From positions 15,791-79,790 of the forward strand of contig CAZZFT010000006.1 of assembly GCA_964653555.1 (NCBI GenBank): DNA of 64,000 nt, written 5' to 3'. Origin of the DNA: JAHEJV01 sp964653555. GTDB lineage: Bacteria; Myxococcota_A; UBA9160; SMWR01. Of the stretch, positions 41,943 through 50,395 are shown piece by piece. The translations under genes were made by a program, and so were the position numbers. The notes below the pieces were generated by a model. The model had not been told where the DNA came from. It worked only from the letters and a program-made list of their open reading frames with translations, and ran no database searches. Each line of letters opens with the position of its first letter. Positions within the stretch are counted from its first letter, which is position 1.

Positions 41943-43190
41943 TTGCGCCGCCTCGCCCTCCTGCTCTCGCTCGCCCTCGTCGCCCTGCCCTGGAGCGCCG
42001 CGGCGAAGCGCACCCACTACGACGTCGACTACGTGGTGGGCTTCGCGCCGGCGGAAGGACTGGCCGCCGTGACGATCACCGTGAAGCCCCACGACGGCCG
42101 TCTGGTGAGCCTGCGCCTGCGGATGGCCGCGAAGCGTTACGTCGACGTCACGGGCGACGGGTCCGTCGAGCGCGAGGGCGATCACGTGCTCTGGAAGCCG
42201 CCCTCGGCCGGCGGGTCTCTGCACTACCGCTACCGCGTCGATCACGAGCGCCGCGGCGGCGGCTTCGACGCGCGCATCACCCCCGACTGGGTGATCCTGC
42301 GCGGCGACGATCTGGTGCCGCCTGCGGCGATCGTGACCTCGAAGGGCGCCGACTCCCGTGCGCGACTGCGCTTCGAGCTGCCCAAGGGCTGGACCAACGT
42401 CGACACGCCCTACCTGCTGGCGCGCAACGGACACGAGTTCGTGGTGGTCGACCCGAAGCGCCGCTTCGACCGTCCGGTGGGGTGGATGATCGCCGGTGCG
42501 GTGGGGACGCGCCGCGAGTTTCTGGTCGGTACCGAGCTCAGCGTCGCCGGGCCGAAGGGCGACGACGTGCGGCGCAATGACATCCTGGCCTTCGCCAACC
42601 TCACACTCCCCGAGTTCAAGCGCGCGTTCGGCGTCATGCCCCGCAAGCTGCTGATCGTGAGCGCGGACGACCCGATGTGGCGCGGCGGTCTGTCGGGACC
42701 GCGCTCGCTGTTCCTGCACGCCGATCGGCCCCTGATCAGCGAGAACGGCACCAGCAGCCTCACCCACGAGCTCACCCACGTGATCACGCGGATCCGGGGC
42801 GCCGGCGACGACGACTGGATCGCGGAGGGCATCGCCGAGTACTACTCGATCGAGCTGCCGCGCCGCTGCGGGCTGCTCAGCGCCAGCCGCTACCAGAAGG
42901 CGCTCGAGTGGATGGGCGACTTCGGGAAGAACGTCGACAGCCTCCTCACGCGCCGGGCCTCGGGACGGGTGACGGCTCGCGCGGTGCTGCTGCTGCACCG
43001 CCTCGACCAGGAGATCGCCGAGAAGAGCGAGGAGGAGAAGAGCCTGGACGACGTCGTCCGCGCCCTGATCCCGGTGCACACGGTCTCGCGGGAGGATCTG
43101 CGCCGCCTCGTCGCGGAGCTGATCGGCGGCCCCTCCCAGGTGCTCGCGTCGCCCCTGCTCGGCCCCGCGATCGCCGCGCCGACCCCCTGA
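41943..43190 (+). CDS. Exported M61-like gluzincin metallopeptidase
   Basis: A 415-aa secreted protein. I start it at TTG 41943 because GGGAG lies 6 nt upstream and a signal peptide follows (LALLLSLALVALPWSAAAK). A beta-rich N-terminal domain (HYDVDYVVGFAPAEGLAAVT) is followed by a helical peptidase domain with the zinc motif HELTH in SSLTHELTHVITRIRGA and, 22 residues on, the third ligand in WIAEGIAEYYSIEL. This is the gluzincin arrangement of M61/M1 aminopeptidases. The domain order resembles M61 glycyl aminopeptidases but lacks a clear C-terminal PDZ domain. Export suggests a periplasmic or extracellular role. Confidence 0.82.
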   Translation: MRRLALLLSLALVALPWSAAAKRTHYDVDYVVGFAPAEGLAAVTITVKPHDGRLVSLRLRMAAKRYVDVTGDGSVEREGDHVLWKPPSAGGSLHYRYRVDHERRGGGFDARITPDWVILRGDDLVPPAAIVTSKGADSRARLRFELPKGWTNVDTPYLLARNGHEFVVVDPKRRFDRPVGWMIAGAVGTRREFLVGTELSVAGPKGDDVRRNDILAFANLTLPEFKRAFGVMPRKLLIVSADDPMWRGGLSGPRSLFLHADRPLISENGTSSLTHELTHVITRIRGAGDDDWIAEGIAEYYSIELPRRCGLLSASRYQKALEWMGDFGKNVDSLLTRRASGRVTARAVLLLHRLDQEIAEKSEEEKSLDDVVRALIPVHTVSREDLRRLVAELIGGPSQVLASPLLGPAIAAPTP

Positions 43191-43199
43191 AACGAGCCG

Positions 43200-44168
43200 C
43201 TACTCGGGCGCCAGCAGGCGCACCTGCTCGCGCGGATCGAGGACCTCCTCGACCAGGCCGAGGATGGCCGTGTCGAGACCGGCGTCGAAGTACTCCTGGA
43301 TGCGCGCGCGGCACGCGTCGGGGGTTCCGTGGATGTAGAGGCGGTCGCAGGCCTCATCCGAGAGCGCCGCGCGGGCCCCCTTGACGTCGCCCGCGCCCCA
43401 GCACTTCCACATCGGGGCGAAGTAGCGCTCGTTGCCGAGCCACTCCTGGTGACGGCGGTAGGTGGGCACCGACAGATAGGGGGCCAGGGAGTAGCGCGCG
43501 ACTGTCCGCACCTTCTCGACGTCTTGTGTCGGGCACACGTAGATGCGCGCCGCGATCTCCTTGCCGTCCCCGTGCTTGCGCACCAGCGGCGCCGACTTTG
43601 CGACGTCCTCCGGTGTCACGTAGTTGAGGATCGCGCCGTCGGCCTCGCGTCCCGCCATCTCGAGCATCCCCGGGCGCAGCGCCGCCACCAGGATCGGCGG
43701 CGGAAACTCGACCTTCCGGCGCAGCTTGAAGCCGCGCACCGAGAAGGTGTCGTAGTCGCGGTTCGCGTCCTCGCCGGCGAGTGCGGCGCGCAGGAAGCGG
43801 ACGGTGTCGCGCGTCTGGTGGAAGGGCTTCTCGAAGGGGCGCGCGTTCTGGTAGGAGACGATGTACTCGGAGGAGCTACCCAGCCCGATCGCGCAGTGGC
43901 CCGGCGCGGCCTCGGCGAGCGCGGCCGCGCTCATCGCGAGCACCGCGGGGCCACGCGTCTGCACCGGCAGGATCGCGATGCCCAGGCGCATCGTCGGTGC
44001 CCACTGGGAGGCCAGCGCCAGGGGCACGAAGCCGTCGAGGTCCTGGGCCTCGCTGGTCCAGAGGTCCGCGTAGCCGAGCGCTTCCAGCTCGCGCACGAAG
44101 CTGGCCTGTCCGCCGAGCTTCTCGCCCTGGAGCGGAAACGAGATGCCGGTGCGCGGCCCGCGCGCCAC
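43200..44168 (-). CDS. Luciferase-like (LLM class) flavin-dependent oxidoreductase
   Basis: A 322-aa TIM-barrel enzyme of the bacterial luciferase/F420-dependent family. Typical stretches are TGISFPLQGEKLGGQASFVR, LGYADLWTSEAQDLDGFVPL, RLGIAILPVQTRGPAVLAMS, CAIGLGSSSEYIV and ILVAALRPGMLEMAGREADG. Members use FMN or F420 for oxidation or reduction of varied small molecules; the cofactor cannot be told here. It begins at GTG 44168, sharing one nucleotide with the stop of the upstream HIT gene (TAGTG), so it is translationally coupled to it. Its end is 10 nt from the convergent metallopeptidase gene. Confidence 0.9.
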   Translation of the reverse strand: MARGPRTGISFPLQGEKLGGQASFVRELEALGYADLWTSEAQDLDGFVPLALASQWAPTMRLGIAILPVQTRGPAVLAMSAAALAEAAPGHCAIGLGSSSEYIVSYQNARPFEKPFHQTRDTVRFLRAALAGEDANRDYDTFSVRGFKLRRKVEFPPPILVAALRPGMLEMAGREADGAILNYVTPEDVAKSAPLVRKHGDGKEIAARIYVCPTQDVEKVRTVARYSLAPYLSVPTYRRHQEWLGNERYFAPMWKCWGAGDVKGARAALSDEACDRLYIHGTPDACRARIQEYFDAGLDTAILGLVEEVLDPREQVRLLAPE

Positions 44169-44590
44169 TAGTCCGAGACCTGCTCGTAGCCGAGCTCGCG
44201 CAGCGCGCCGCGGATCTTCGCCGCCGCCGCATCCAGCGCCTCGGGCTTCGGGTTCGGATCCGCGTTGGCGAAGTTCAGGTCGGCGATCGCGTCGATCGGG
44301 ATCAGGTGGACGTGCACGTGAGGCACTTCGATGCCCACGATCGCCTGACCGACGCGGGTGGGCGCGAAGGCGCGCTGGATCGCGCGTCCCACGCCGTGAC
44401 ACACGGTCATCACGTGACGCGCCAGGTCGGGATCGAGCTCGATCCAGTGATCGACCTCCTCGCGCGGCACCACGAGCGTGTGTCCGGGCTTCACCGGATT
44501 GATGGTCAGGAAGGCGACGGCCCGCTCGTCGCGCCACACGAAGCGGCCCGGAAGCTCGCCGCGGATGATCTTCGTGAAGATGCTCGCCAT
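44168..44590 (-). CDS. HIT-family nucleotide hydrolase
   Basis: A 140-aa histidine-triad protein. It has the N-terminal FTKIIRGELPGRFVWRDERA, the middle PVKPGHTLVVPREEVDHWIE and the catalytic triad HVHVHLIP near residue 97. Members hydrolyse AMP-lysine, AMP-NH2 or dinucleoside polyphosphates. A strong GAGGAG precedes ATG 44590. The gene is coupled to the luciferase-like oxidoreductase downstream. It is divergent from the P450 gene, about 150 nt away. Confidence 0.94.
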   Translation of the reverse strand: MASIFTKIIRGELPGRFVWRDERAVAFLTINPVKPGHTLVVPREEVDHWIELDPDLARHVMTVCHGVGRAIQRAFAPTRVGQAIVGIEVPHVHVHLIPIDAIADLNFANADPNPKPEALDAAAAKIRGALRELGYEQVSD

Positions 44591-44741
44591 GGTCTCCTCG
44601 CGCAGTTGGGAGGTCCGAGTCGGAAACGCGGATTCTACCCCGAAGACGGGCTGCGGAGCCGTATCCTGTGCGCCCGACACGGAGCCCCTCATTCGCCCCT
44701 CCCCCCTCGCAGGTCCGCGCCCCCTCCCCGCCGTCGAGCCG

Positions 44742-46580
44742 ATGCCGCCGGTGGCCTCCGGCCGCTGGCCGCTGATCGGCTCGGCGCCCGCCCTGCTGCG
44801 GCGTCCGACGCAGTTCCTGCTGCGCGAGCGCGCGACGCACGGCGACACCTTCGTCGTGGACGTGTTCGGATACCGGCTCTTCTTCGTGTTCTCCGCCGAG
44901 GGCGTGCGCAGTCTCTACGCTCTTCCGGAAGAGCAGGCGAGCTTCGGCATCGCCACCTACACGCTCGTGTTCCGGCACAAGATCCCGCTCGAGCTGGCGA
45001 TGGGCCGCCGCAACCGGCCCCACGACCTGTTCGGCAACCAGGAGGTGGAGGGCTACCTCGCCCACCTGGAGCGGGCCGTCGAGGGCGAGCTCGGCGAGCT
45101 GGGGCCTTCGGGGCGCTTCGAGGCGTTCCGCTGGGCGCGCCGCCTGGGTCACCGGCTGGGGCTCGCCAGCTGGGCGGGCCCGGAGGCGGTGTCGCCGCAG
45201 CGCCTGGAGCGACTGGTCCCGCTCTTCGATCGACTCGACACCTCCGACTCCTTCGTGCGCCCCTGGCGGGCCGTGTTCGCCACGGCCACGGGAAAGCGGA
45301 TCGAGAGGAGCGCCATGCGCGGCATCGAGGCGGTGATCGCCGAGATCCTCGGCGAACGCGCGCGGGCGCGCCAGCGACCGGGCGACTTCCTCGACCAGAT
45401 CGCCGACTCCTGGTCCGATCTTCCCGCGCAGCAGCGCGCGGTGCAGGTGGCACGCGACGTGATGATCATCCACATGGGCGCGCAGTCGAACCTCTACGCC
45501 GCGATCGCCTGGACGCTGGTGAACCTGCTGCTGAGGCCGGATCTGTTGCGGCGCGTCGAGGGCGGCGACGACGCGCTGCTCGAGCAGTGCGCGAACGAGT
45601 CGATTCGGATGGCGCAGAACTCGCTCACGCTGCGCCAGGTGCTGCGGCCGCTGGAGCTGGACGACGGGAGCCGCCGCTACCGCCTGGCCCCGGGCGTGTT
45701 CGTCGCGACCATGCTGTCGGTGAACAACACCCGCGCCGCGCCCGGGCTCGAGGTCTTCGATCCGTCCCACTACGAGGGCCGGCGCCTGTCCTCCCGTGTG
45801 CCGCTCGCATCGCGAGAGCTGGTCAGCACCTTCGGTCACGGTCGCCACTCCTGTCCCGCTCAGCGCTTCTCGATCTCGGCGATCCGCATCGCGCTGCGGC
45901 GCCTGCTCGAGCGCTACGAGCTCGAGCCGCTGTTCACCGAGGCGCGACCCCGGCCGCGCCAGCTCGGCGCGGTGGCCCGCGCCGCGCGTCCCTGTCGCGT
46001 GGCCTACCGGCAACGCGCGGCCGCCCCGGTCTCGGGTTGGCGGGGAGTCGCCGAGCGCGATACAAGCGACCCCCCATGCCCGAGATCGAGACGACGCCGC
46101 GCCCGCCCCTGGGGCTGCGACGGGGAGCGAACGTCGACGGCGAGCTGCTCGCGGCGATCGCGTCTCGAGATCCGCGAGCGCCGCGGGCGATCTACGATCG
46201 CCACGCGGGCTATGCCTTCGCCGTCGCGCTGCGCATCCTCCGGGACCGCGAAGAGGCCGAGGAGGCGGTCCAGGATGCGATCTGGCAGATCTGGACGGGA
46301 CGCTTCCGCTACGACCCCCTGCGTGGGCGCTTCCGCACCTGGCTGTTCGCGATCGCGCGGGGCCGCGCGCTCGATCGACTGCGCCGGCGCCGGCGGATGC
46401 AGGCGCCGAGCGCCGCGGATCCTCGCGCGGGCGGGGAGCCGAACGGGGTCGCGCCCGCGGGCCACGAGCTGCTCGCGGCGCTCTCTGCCGAGCAGCGCGA
46501 CGCGATCACCCTCGCCTTCTATCTGGGCATGCCCCGGACGGAGATCGCGAAACGCCTCGGCGAGCCTCCCGACGCGGTGA
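44742..46580 (+). CDS. Cytochrome P450, reading through into the next gene
   Basis: The P450 part spans about 440 residues. A Pro-rich start with WPLIGSAPALLRRPTQFLLR is followed by the heme-thiolate loop FGHGRHSCPAQRFSISAIRI near residue 370 (F-x-x-G-x-x-x-C). The I-helix reads IIHMGAQSNLYAAIAWTLVN and lacks the usual acid-alcohol pair (AGxDT), as in some non-monooxygenase P450s (CYP7/8/39 type), so its chemistry may be isomerase- or hydroxylase-like. No stop occurs in this frame until 46580; the last 165 codons overlap the ECF sigma gene in a different frame and are Arg/Ser-rich. A lost stop or a late indel is more likely than a real 612-aa product. Confidence 0.8.
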   Translation: MPPVASGRWPLIGSAPALLRRPTQFLLRERATHGDTFVVDVFGYRLFFVFSAEGVRSLYALPEEQASFGIATYTLVFRHKIPLELAMGRRNRPHDLFGNQEVEGYLAHLERAVEGELGELGPSGRFEAFRWARRLGHRLGLASWAGPEAVSPQRLERLVPLFDRLDTSDSFVRPWRAVFATATGKRIERSAMRGIEAVIAEILGERARARQRPGDFLDQIADSWSDLPAQQRAVQVARDVMIIHMGAQSNLYAAIAWTLVNLLLRPDLLRRVEGGDDALLEQCANESIRMAQNSLTLRQVLRPLELDDGSRRYRLAPGVFVATMLSVNNTRAAPGLEVFDPSHYEGRRLSSRVPLASRELVSTFGHGRHSCPAQRFSISAIRIALRRLLERYELEPLFTEARPRPRQLGAVARAARPCRVAYRQRAAAPVSGWRGVAERDTSDPPCPRSRRRRARPWGCDGERTSTASCSRRSRLEIRERRGRSTIATRAMPSPSRCASSGTAKRPRRRSRMRSGRSGRDASATTPCVGASAPGCSRSRGAARSIDCAGAGGCRRRAPRILARAGSRTGSRPRATSCSRRSLPSSATRSPSPSIWACPGRRSRNASASLPTR

Positions 46581-46648
46581 GGCATCTCCTGCGAGAGGGG
46601 CTGCTCGCTTTGCGCGATGCTCTCGCGGAGTCGGAAGCCGCGCCGTGA
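46076..46648 (+). CDS. ECF-type RNA polymerase sigma factor
   Basis: A 190-aa sigma-70 relative of the ECF group. Region 2 covers AIYDRHAGYAFAVALRILRD, EEAEEAVQDAIWQIWTGRFR and GRFRTWLFAIARGRALDRLR. Region 4 gives a helix-turn-helix near the end (AEQRDAITLAFYLGMPRTEI, AKRLGEPPDAVRHLL). The start is ATG 46076, inside the open frame that runs on from the P450 gene. Its stop overlaps the anti-sigma gene (GTGA), an arrangement that normally ties synthesis of both. It probably controls its own operon in response to an envelope signal. Confidence 0.92.
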   Translation: MPEIETTPRPPLGLRRGANVDGELLAAIASRDPRAPRAIYDRHAGYAFAVALRILRDREEAEEAVQDAIWQIWTGRFRYDPLRGRFRTWLFAIARGRALDRLRRRRRMQAPSAADPRAGGEPNGVAPAGHELLAALSAEQRDAITLAFYLGMPRTEIAKRLGEPPDAVRHLLREGLLALRDALAESEAAP

Positions 46649-47472
46649 GCGATCACGAGCTCCTCCGCGAGCAGGCAGCGCTCCACCTCCTGGGCGCGCT
46701 CGAGGAGGACGAGGCCGCGGCCTTCGAGGCGCACCTGGCCGGCGGCTGCCGGATCTGCGAGGGGGAGCTGGCGGCGCTGCGGCCCGCGATCGACGCCCTC
46801 GCCGAAGCGGTCGCTCCCCTCGAGCCGAGCCCGGAGCTGCGCGTGCGGGTGCTGCGCTGGGGGCGGGGCATCGTGGAGCCCCCGGCGGCGAGCCCCTCGC
46901 ACCGGAGGCGACGCCTTCCGGTGTGGGCTGCGGTGGCGGCGGTGGCGCTCGGCGCCCTGGGGATCCGGATGGTCGACGAGCTGCAGCACGCGCGAGAGAG
47001 CGCTCGGGCGCTGGAGGCCGTTCTCGCCTCGGAGCAGGCGGCGCTGACGGATGCGCGCGCGCAGCTCGCGACGGCGAACGAGGCGCGCGCGCAGCTCGCA
47101 GCCGAGGTCGAGCGCTACGAGGACACCTTCCGCGTGCTGACCGCCCCCGCCACGCGCGCGCTCGAGCTCGAAGACCAGGACCCGAACGGCTCCGCCCGCG
47201 CCCGCGCCTACGTGAGCCCGGAGACCGGCACGCTGGTCCTGTACGCCTACGGCCTGCCCCCGCTGCCCGAGGATCGGGTGTACCAGGCCTGGGTGGTCCC
47301 GGACGGTCCCCCGCTACCCGCCGGCCTGCTCGCGCCCTCGGCCGACGGCGTGGCCCGGCACGAGGCGACGAATCTGGTCGGCCTCGATGCGCCGGTCGCG
47401 GTGACCGTGACGATCGAGCCCGCGGGCGGAGGACCCGCGCCGACGGGGCCGACGGTGCTCGCGGGTCGATGA
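46645..47472 (+). CDS. Anti-sigma factor, RskA/anti-sigma-K type
   Basis: A 275-aa protein starting at GTG 46645 and coupled to the sigma gene. The N-terminal 85 residues form the cytoplasmic sigma-binding domain (HELLREQAALHLLGALEEDE, AAAFEAHLAGGCRICEGELA), without a full zinc-binding HxxxCxxC. One membrane helix (LPVWAAVAAVALGALGIRM, about 90-108) is followed by a coiled coil and a C-terminal RskA-type domain with the family's LVLYAYGLPPLPEDRVYQAW. Such proteins hold the sigma factor at the membrane and release it after proteolysis. Confidence 0.9.
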   Translation: MSDHELLREQAALHLLGALEEDEAAAFEAHLAGGCRICEGELAALRPAIDALAEAVAPLEPSPELRVRVLRWGRGIVEPPAASPSHRRRRLPVWAAVAAVALGALGIRMVDELQHARESARALEAVLASEQAALTDARAQLATANEARAQLAAEVERYEDTFRVLTAPATRALELEDQDPNGSARARAYVSPETGTLVLYAYGLPPLPEDRVYQAWVVPDGPPLPAGLLAPSADGVARHEATNLVGLDAPVAVTVTIEPAGGGPAPTGPTVLAGR

Positions 47473-48980
47473 GGCCGGGGCGCTCGCGAGCGAGGCTTCG
47501 CCGGGCCGCCCGCTCGGCCGCGCTCCTGGCGCTGGCGGGCGCGACCGCCTGCGCTTCCGCCCTGGTCAGCGAGCCGCGCGGCTGGCTCGAGGTGCGCTCG
47601 CAGAACTTCGTGATCTACACCGACCTCGAGGGCGAGCCCGCCCGGGAGCTCGCGGTCGATCTGGAGATCTTCCGCGCCGCGGTGCTGCACTTCACGAACG
47701 TCGAGCGTCTCGACTCGCCGATCCCGATCCACATCTTCGCCTTCTCGCGACAGGGTACGTACGGACGCATCCGGCCCACCCGCCGCGCGGCGGGCTTCGT
47801 CCTCGCGAACCCGCGCGGCTACGACATCGCCTTCGCCGGCGGCGCTCGTAACGGATACCGCCCGACCCTCTACCACGAGTACGTGCACTTCCTGGTGCGC
47901 AACCAGCCGACGCTGCTCTATCCCGCGTGGTACGACGAGGGCTTCGCCGAGTTCCTGAGCACCGTCGAGCAGGATGGATCGCAGCTGGTCGTGGGGAGCA
48001 CACCCCCGCACTGGGCTCCCTGGCTGATCCACGCGCCGCCGCTCCCGATCGAGGATCTGCTGGACTCCTCGGGCTTCGAGCAGCTCGACGACTCCGCGTT
48101 CGCGCGCTTCTACGCCTGGTCGTGGCTGCTCGTGCACTACCTGTCGATGGACCTCGAGTACCCGCCGGGCGACCGGTTCATCTTTCACATGGAGCGCTAC
48201 ATCCACGAGCTCGAGAGCGGGCGCAGCGAGCCGGAGGCCTTCGAGATCGCCTGGGGCTTCGACACGGCGGAGCTCGAGCGACGCCTCCAGGGGCTGCTCC
48301 GGGACGGCGTGGCTCGGGGGGCCCTGCCGATCGAGCGGCTCGACTTCGAGCGCGAGGTCGCCTCGACGCCCCTCGCCGTGGAGGACGCCGCCACGCGAAT
48401 CGGCGAGCTGGCGCTGCACAGCGGGAAGTCCGCCGTCGCCCGCAGCTATTTCGCCCTGGCCCTGGAGCGCGATCCCGACGCCTACCGCGCGCTGGCGGGG
48501 CTGAGCGACACCTTCGCAGCCGAAGAGGAATGGGATCGAGCGCAAGCGCTGATCGATCGGGCCCTGGCCCTGGCGCCGGAGGACGCGCCGACCCGTCTGG
48601 ACCACGGCGAGTTCTGGCTGTTGCGCGCGTCCCAGGCGGCGGATCCGAACCAGCGCGCCGACTGGCTGACGCGGGCGCGGTCCGACTTCGAGGTCGTGCT
48701 CGAGCGGGATCCCTCGCAGGTGGAGGCGCTGACGGTGCTGGGCGCGAGCCATCTGGAACCCGGCGAGGACCCCTCCCTGGCGCTCGCACCCCTCGAGCAG
48801 GCCGTCGCGATCCTGCCCCGCGACGGAATCGTCCTGTCCCAGCTGATGCGCGCCTACGCGGCCCTCGGCCGGCAGGAGGACGCGCAGCACATCGCGCGCC
48901 GGCTGCTCGTCGCCGCGCACAACGAGGAGCAGGCCAGCCGGCTCCAGACGTTCCTGAACGAGCTCGGCGAAGCGCCCTGA
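47469..48980 (+). CDS. Exported HExxH protein with TPR repeats
   Basis: A 503-aa protein whose ATG overlaps the anti-sigma stop (ATGA). A basic start and hydrophobic signal end in a lipobox-like ALAGATAC-AS. The middle domain has a zincin motif, HEYVH in TLYHEYVHFLVRNQPTLLYP, followed by WYDEGFAEFLSTVEQDG, which supplies the third ligand Glu, as in gluzincin-like (DUF1570-related) proteins. The C-terminal 170 residues are TPR repeats (AVARSYFALALERDPDAYRA, ALIDRALALAPEDAPTRLDH). Being third in the sigma/anti-sigma operon, it is probably an envelope protein under that sigma factor, possibly linked to signal sensing. Confidence 0.85.
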   Translation: MRPGRSRARLRRAARSAALLALAGATACASALVSEPRGWLEVRSQNFVIYTDLEGEPARELAVDLEIFRAAVLHFTNVERLDSPIPIHIFAFSRQGTYGRIRPTRRAAGFVLANPRGYDIAFAGGARNGYRPTLYHEYVHFLVRNQPTLLYPAWYDEGFAEFLSTVEQDGSQLVVGSTPPHWAPWLIHAPPLPIEDLLDSSGFEQLDDSAFARFYAWSWLLVHYLSMDLEYPPGDRFIFHMERYIHELESGRSEPEAFEIAWGFDTAELERRLQGLLRDGVARGALPIERLDFEREVASTPLAVEDAATRIGELALHSGKSAVARSYFALALERDPDAYRALAGLSDTFAAEEEWDRAQALIDRALALAPEDAPTRLDHGEFWLLRASQAADPNQRADWLTRARSDFEVVLERDPSQVEALTVLGASHLEPGEDPSLALAPLEQAVAILPRDGIVLSQLMRAYAALGRQEDAQHIARRLLVAAHNEEQASRLQTFLNELGEAP

Positions 48981-49002
48981 GTGCGCCGGTCGAGTGCCGC
49001 CG

Positions 49003-49470
49003 TCAGCGCGAGCCCGTCGCTCCCTCGCGGCCCGCGGCGCTCTTCGTCATCGCCTCCAGCATCGCCCGCATCCGCTCGTGAACGGCGTTCACGGCCTTGA
49101 GCGGCCGGATCATCACCTTGAACTCGACGATCCTGCCGTCGTCGTCACAGGTGATGAAGTCCGCACCGTTCACGACGATGCCACCCATGCGCGTCTCGAA
49201 CTCGAGCACCGCGTGATGGCCGGCGAGCACCTCGCGCACGTAGCGGAAGGAGGCCCCACCTCCGCTCTCTTCGCCGCTCCCGCCGTGGTCGCCGGGAAAG
49301 GTCTGCTGGGCGGCCTGCAGGTAGAGCTTGGTGATCGCCTTCCCCTCCTGCGGCGTGAACACGACCGGCGAGTGGAAGACGACGTCGTCGTGGAGCAGCG
49401 CGTCGAGCCCGCCGGGAAGCTCACCGGCGAGGTGGCGGTGCCAATCGCGGACCGTCTGTTCGATCTTCAT
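49003..49470 (-). CDS. SnoaL-like/NTF2-fold protein
   Basis: A 155-aa protein of the NTF2-like superfamily: WHRHLAGELPGGLDALLHDD, VVFHSPVVFTPQEGKAITKL, YVREVLAGHHAVLEFETRMG and GADFITCDDDGRIVEFKVMI. The fold binds small hydrophobic ligands; members act as isomerases, hydrolases or accessory proteins. A His and Asp pattern (FHSPVVF) is present but no catalytic assignment is possible. It is encoded 17 nt downstream of the SDR gene on the same strand, and the pair may act in one pathway. Confidence 0.85.
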   Translation of the reverse strand: MKIEQTVRDWHRHLAGELPGGLDALLHDDVVFHSPVVFTPQEGKAITKLYLQAAQQTFPGDHGGSGEESGGGASFRYVREVLAGHHAVLEFETRMGGIVVNGADFITCDDDGRIVEFKVMIRPLKAVNAVHERMRAMLEAMTKSAAGREGATGSR

Positions 49471-49487
49471 CCCGTCTCCTCTGGCGG

Positions 49488-50297
49488 CTAGAGCAGTCCC
49501 TTGCGCAGGCCGACGTCGACCTCTCCGCAGTAGCCGTAGTCGACCTTGAGGTCGTGGCCGCTCACGAAGCGGGCGGCATCGCTGTTCAGCAGGATCAGCG
49601 GCTCCGCCATCTCGGCGGCCGTCGCGTTGCGTCCGATCGGCGCCAGGAAGAACTGCTCGAGGTTCTCCTTGCCACCCACCTGGGCGTGGAAGGTCGGGAG
49701 CATCGGCGTGTCGGTGGGCGACGGAAGCAGACAGTTCATGCGGATCTCGCGCGCCACGAGCTGCGACGCCCGCAGCTTCGTGTAGACGATCAGCGCCTGC
49801 TTCGACCCCAGATAGCCGTTGGCGACGTCCGGGTTCGCCCGGCACCAGGCCACCGCCTCCTCGAAGCCGGGGGTCGCGCACAGCTCGCGCAGGCGATCCA
49901 GGTTCTTCGCGTACCCCACGCCCGCCACCGAGCTGATCAGCGCCACCGCGCCGCCCTTCGGTACCTGGGGGAGCAGCGCCTCGATGATCTGGCGCACGCC
50001 GACGAAGTTGACCGTCATCGTCGCCAGCGCGTCGAAGCGCGGCGGTCCGGGCACGCCCGCGCACACGAACAGCTTCGGGATCTCGCCGTCGATCCGGCTC
50101 ACCGCGTCTCGGATCGAATCGGGGTCGGCGAGATCGACCGCGATCGCCTGCTTCACCGGAACCGCGATCTCCGCGACGTCGAGCGCGATCACCTCGGCGT
50201 CCATCTCGACCAGAGTTCGCGCGCAGGCCTCTCCCATCCCGGTGGCCGCGCCGACCACGACGCAGCGCGTTCCCTCGTAGCCCAGAATGTGTCGCAC
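49488..50297 (-). CDS. SDR-family oxidoreductase
   Basis: A 269-aa short-chain dehydrogenase starting at GTG 50297, with GGGAGG upstream. The cofactor motif is VVVGAATGMGEACARTLVEM; Asp in VIALDVAEI suggests NAD preference. It has ISSVAGVGYA and the active-site YLGSKQALIVYTKLRASQ (Tyr-x-x-x-Lys). The C-terminal SDAARFVSGHDLKVDYGYCG is typical of 3-alpha-hydroxysteroid-type SDRs, which also often have a shortened middle as seen here. It is divergent from an ArsR regulator whose operator-like palindrome lies in the shared 96-nt gap. A SnoaL-like protein follows. Confidence 0.91.
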   Translation of the reverse strand: MRHILGYEGTRCVVVGAATGMGEACARTLVEMDAEVIALDVAEIAVPVKQAIAVDLADPDSIRDAVSRIDGEIPKLFVCAGVPGPPRFDALATMTVNFVGVRQIIEALLPQVPKGGAVALISSVAGVGYAKNLDRLRELCATPGFEEAVAWCRANPDVANGYLGSKQALIVYTKLRASQLVAREIRMNCLLPSPTDTPMLPTFHAQVGGKENLEQFFLAPIGRNATAAEMAEPLILLNSDAARFVSGHDLKVDYGYCGEVDVGLRKGLL

Positions 50298-50371
50298 CCT
50301 CGCCTCCCGGCCGCGCCGGCCCGTCGGGGACCGGGTGCGTCCTACGCTACCGCGCCGGTTGACGGCGGACG

Positions 50372-50395
50372 ATATCTCCATGAAAATGGAAATAT
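50372..50395. promoter_or_regulatory. 24-bp palindromic operator at the ArsR start
   Basis: The sequence from 50372 to 50395 is a near-perfect palindrome: outer ATAT arms and inner TCCAT/ATGGA arms around GAAA. Its right end overlaps the ArsR start codon. It sits between two divergent genes, the expected place for an ArsR dimer to repress both. Confidence 0.7.
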
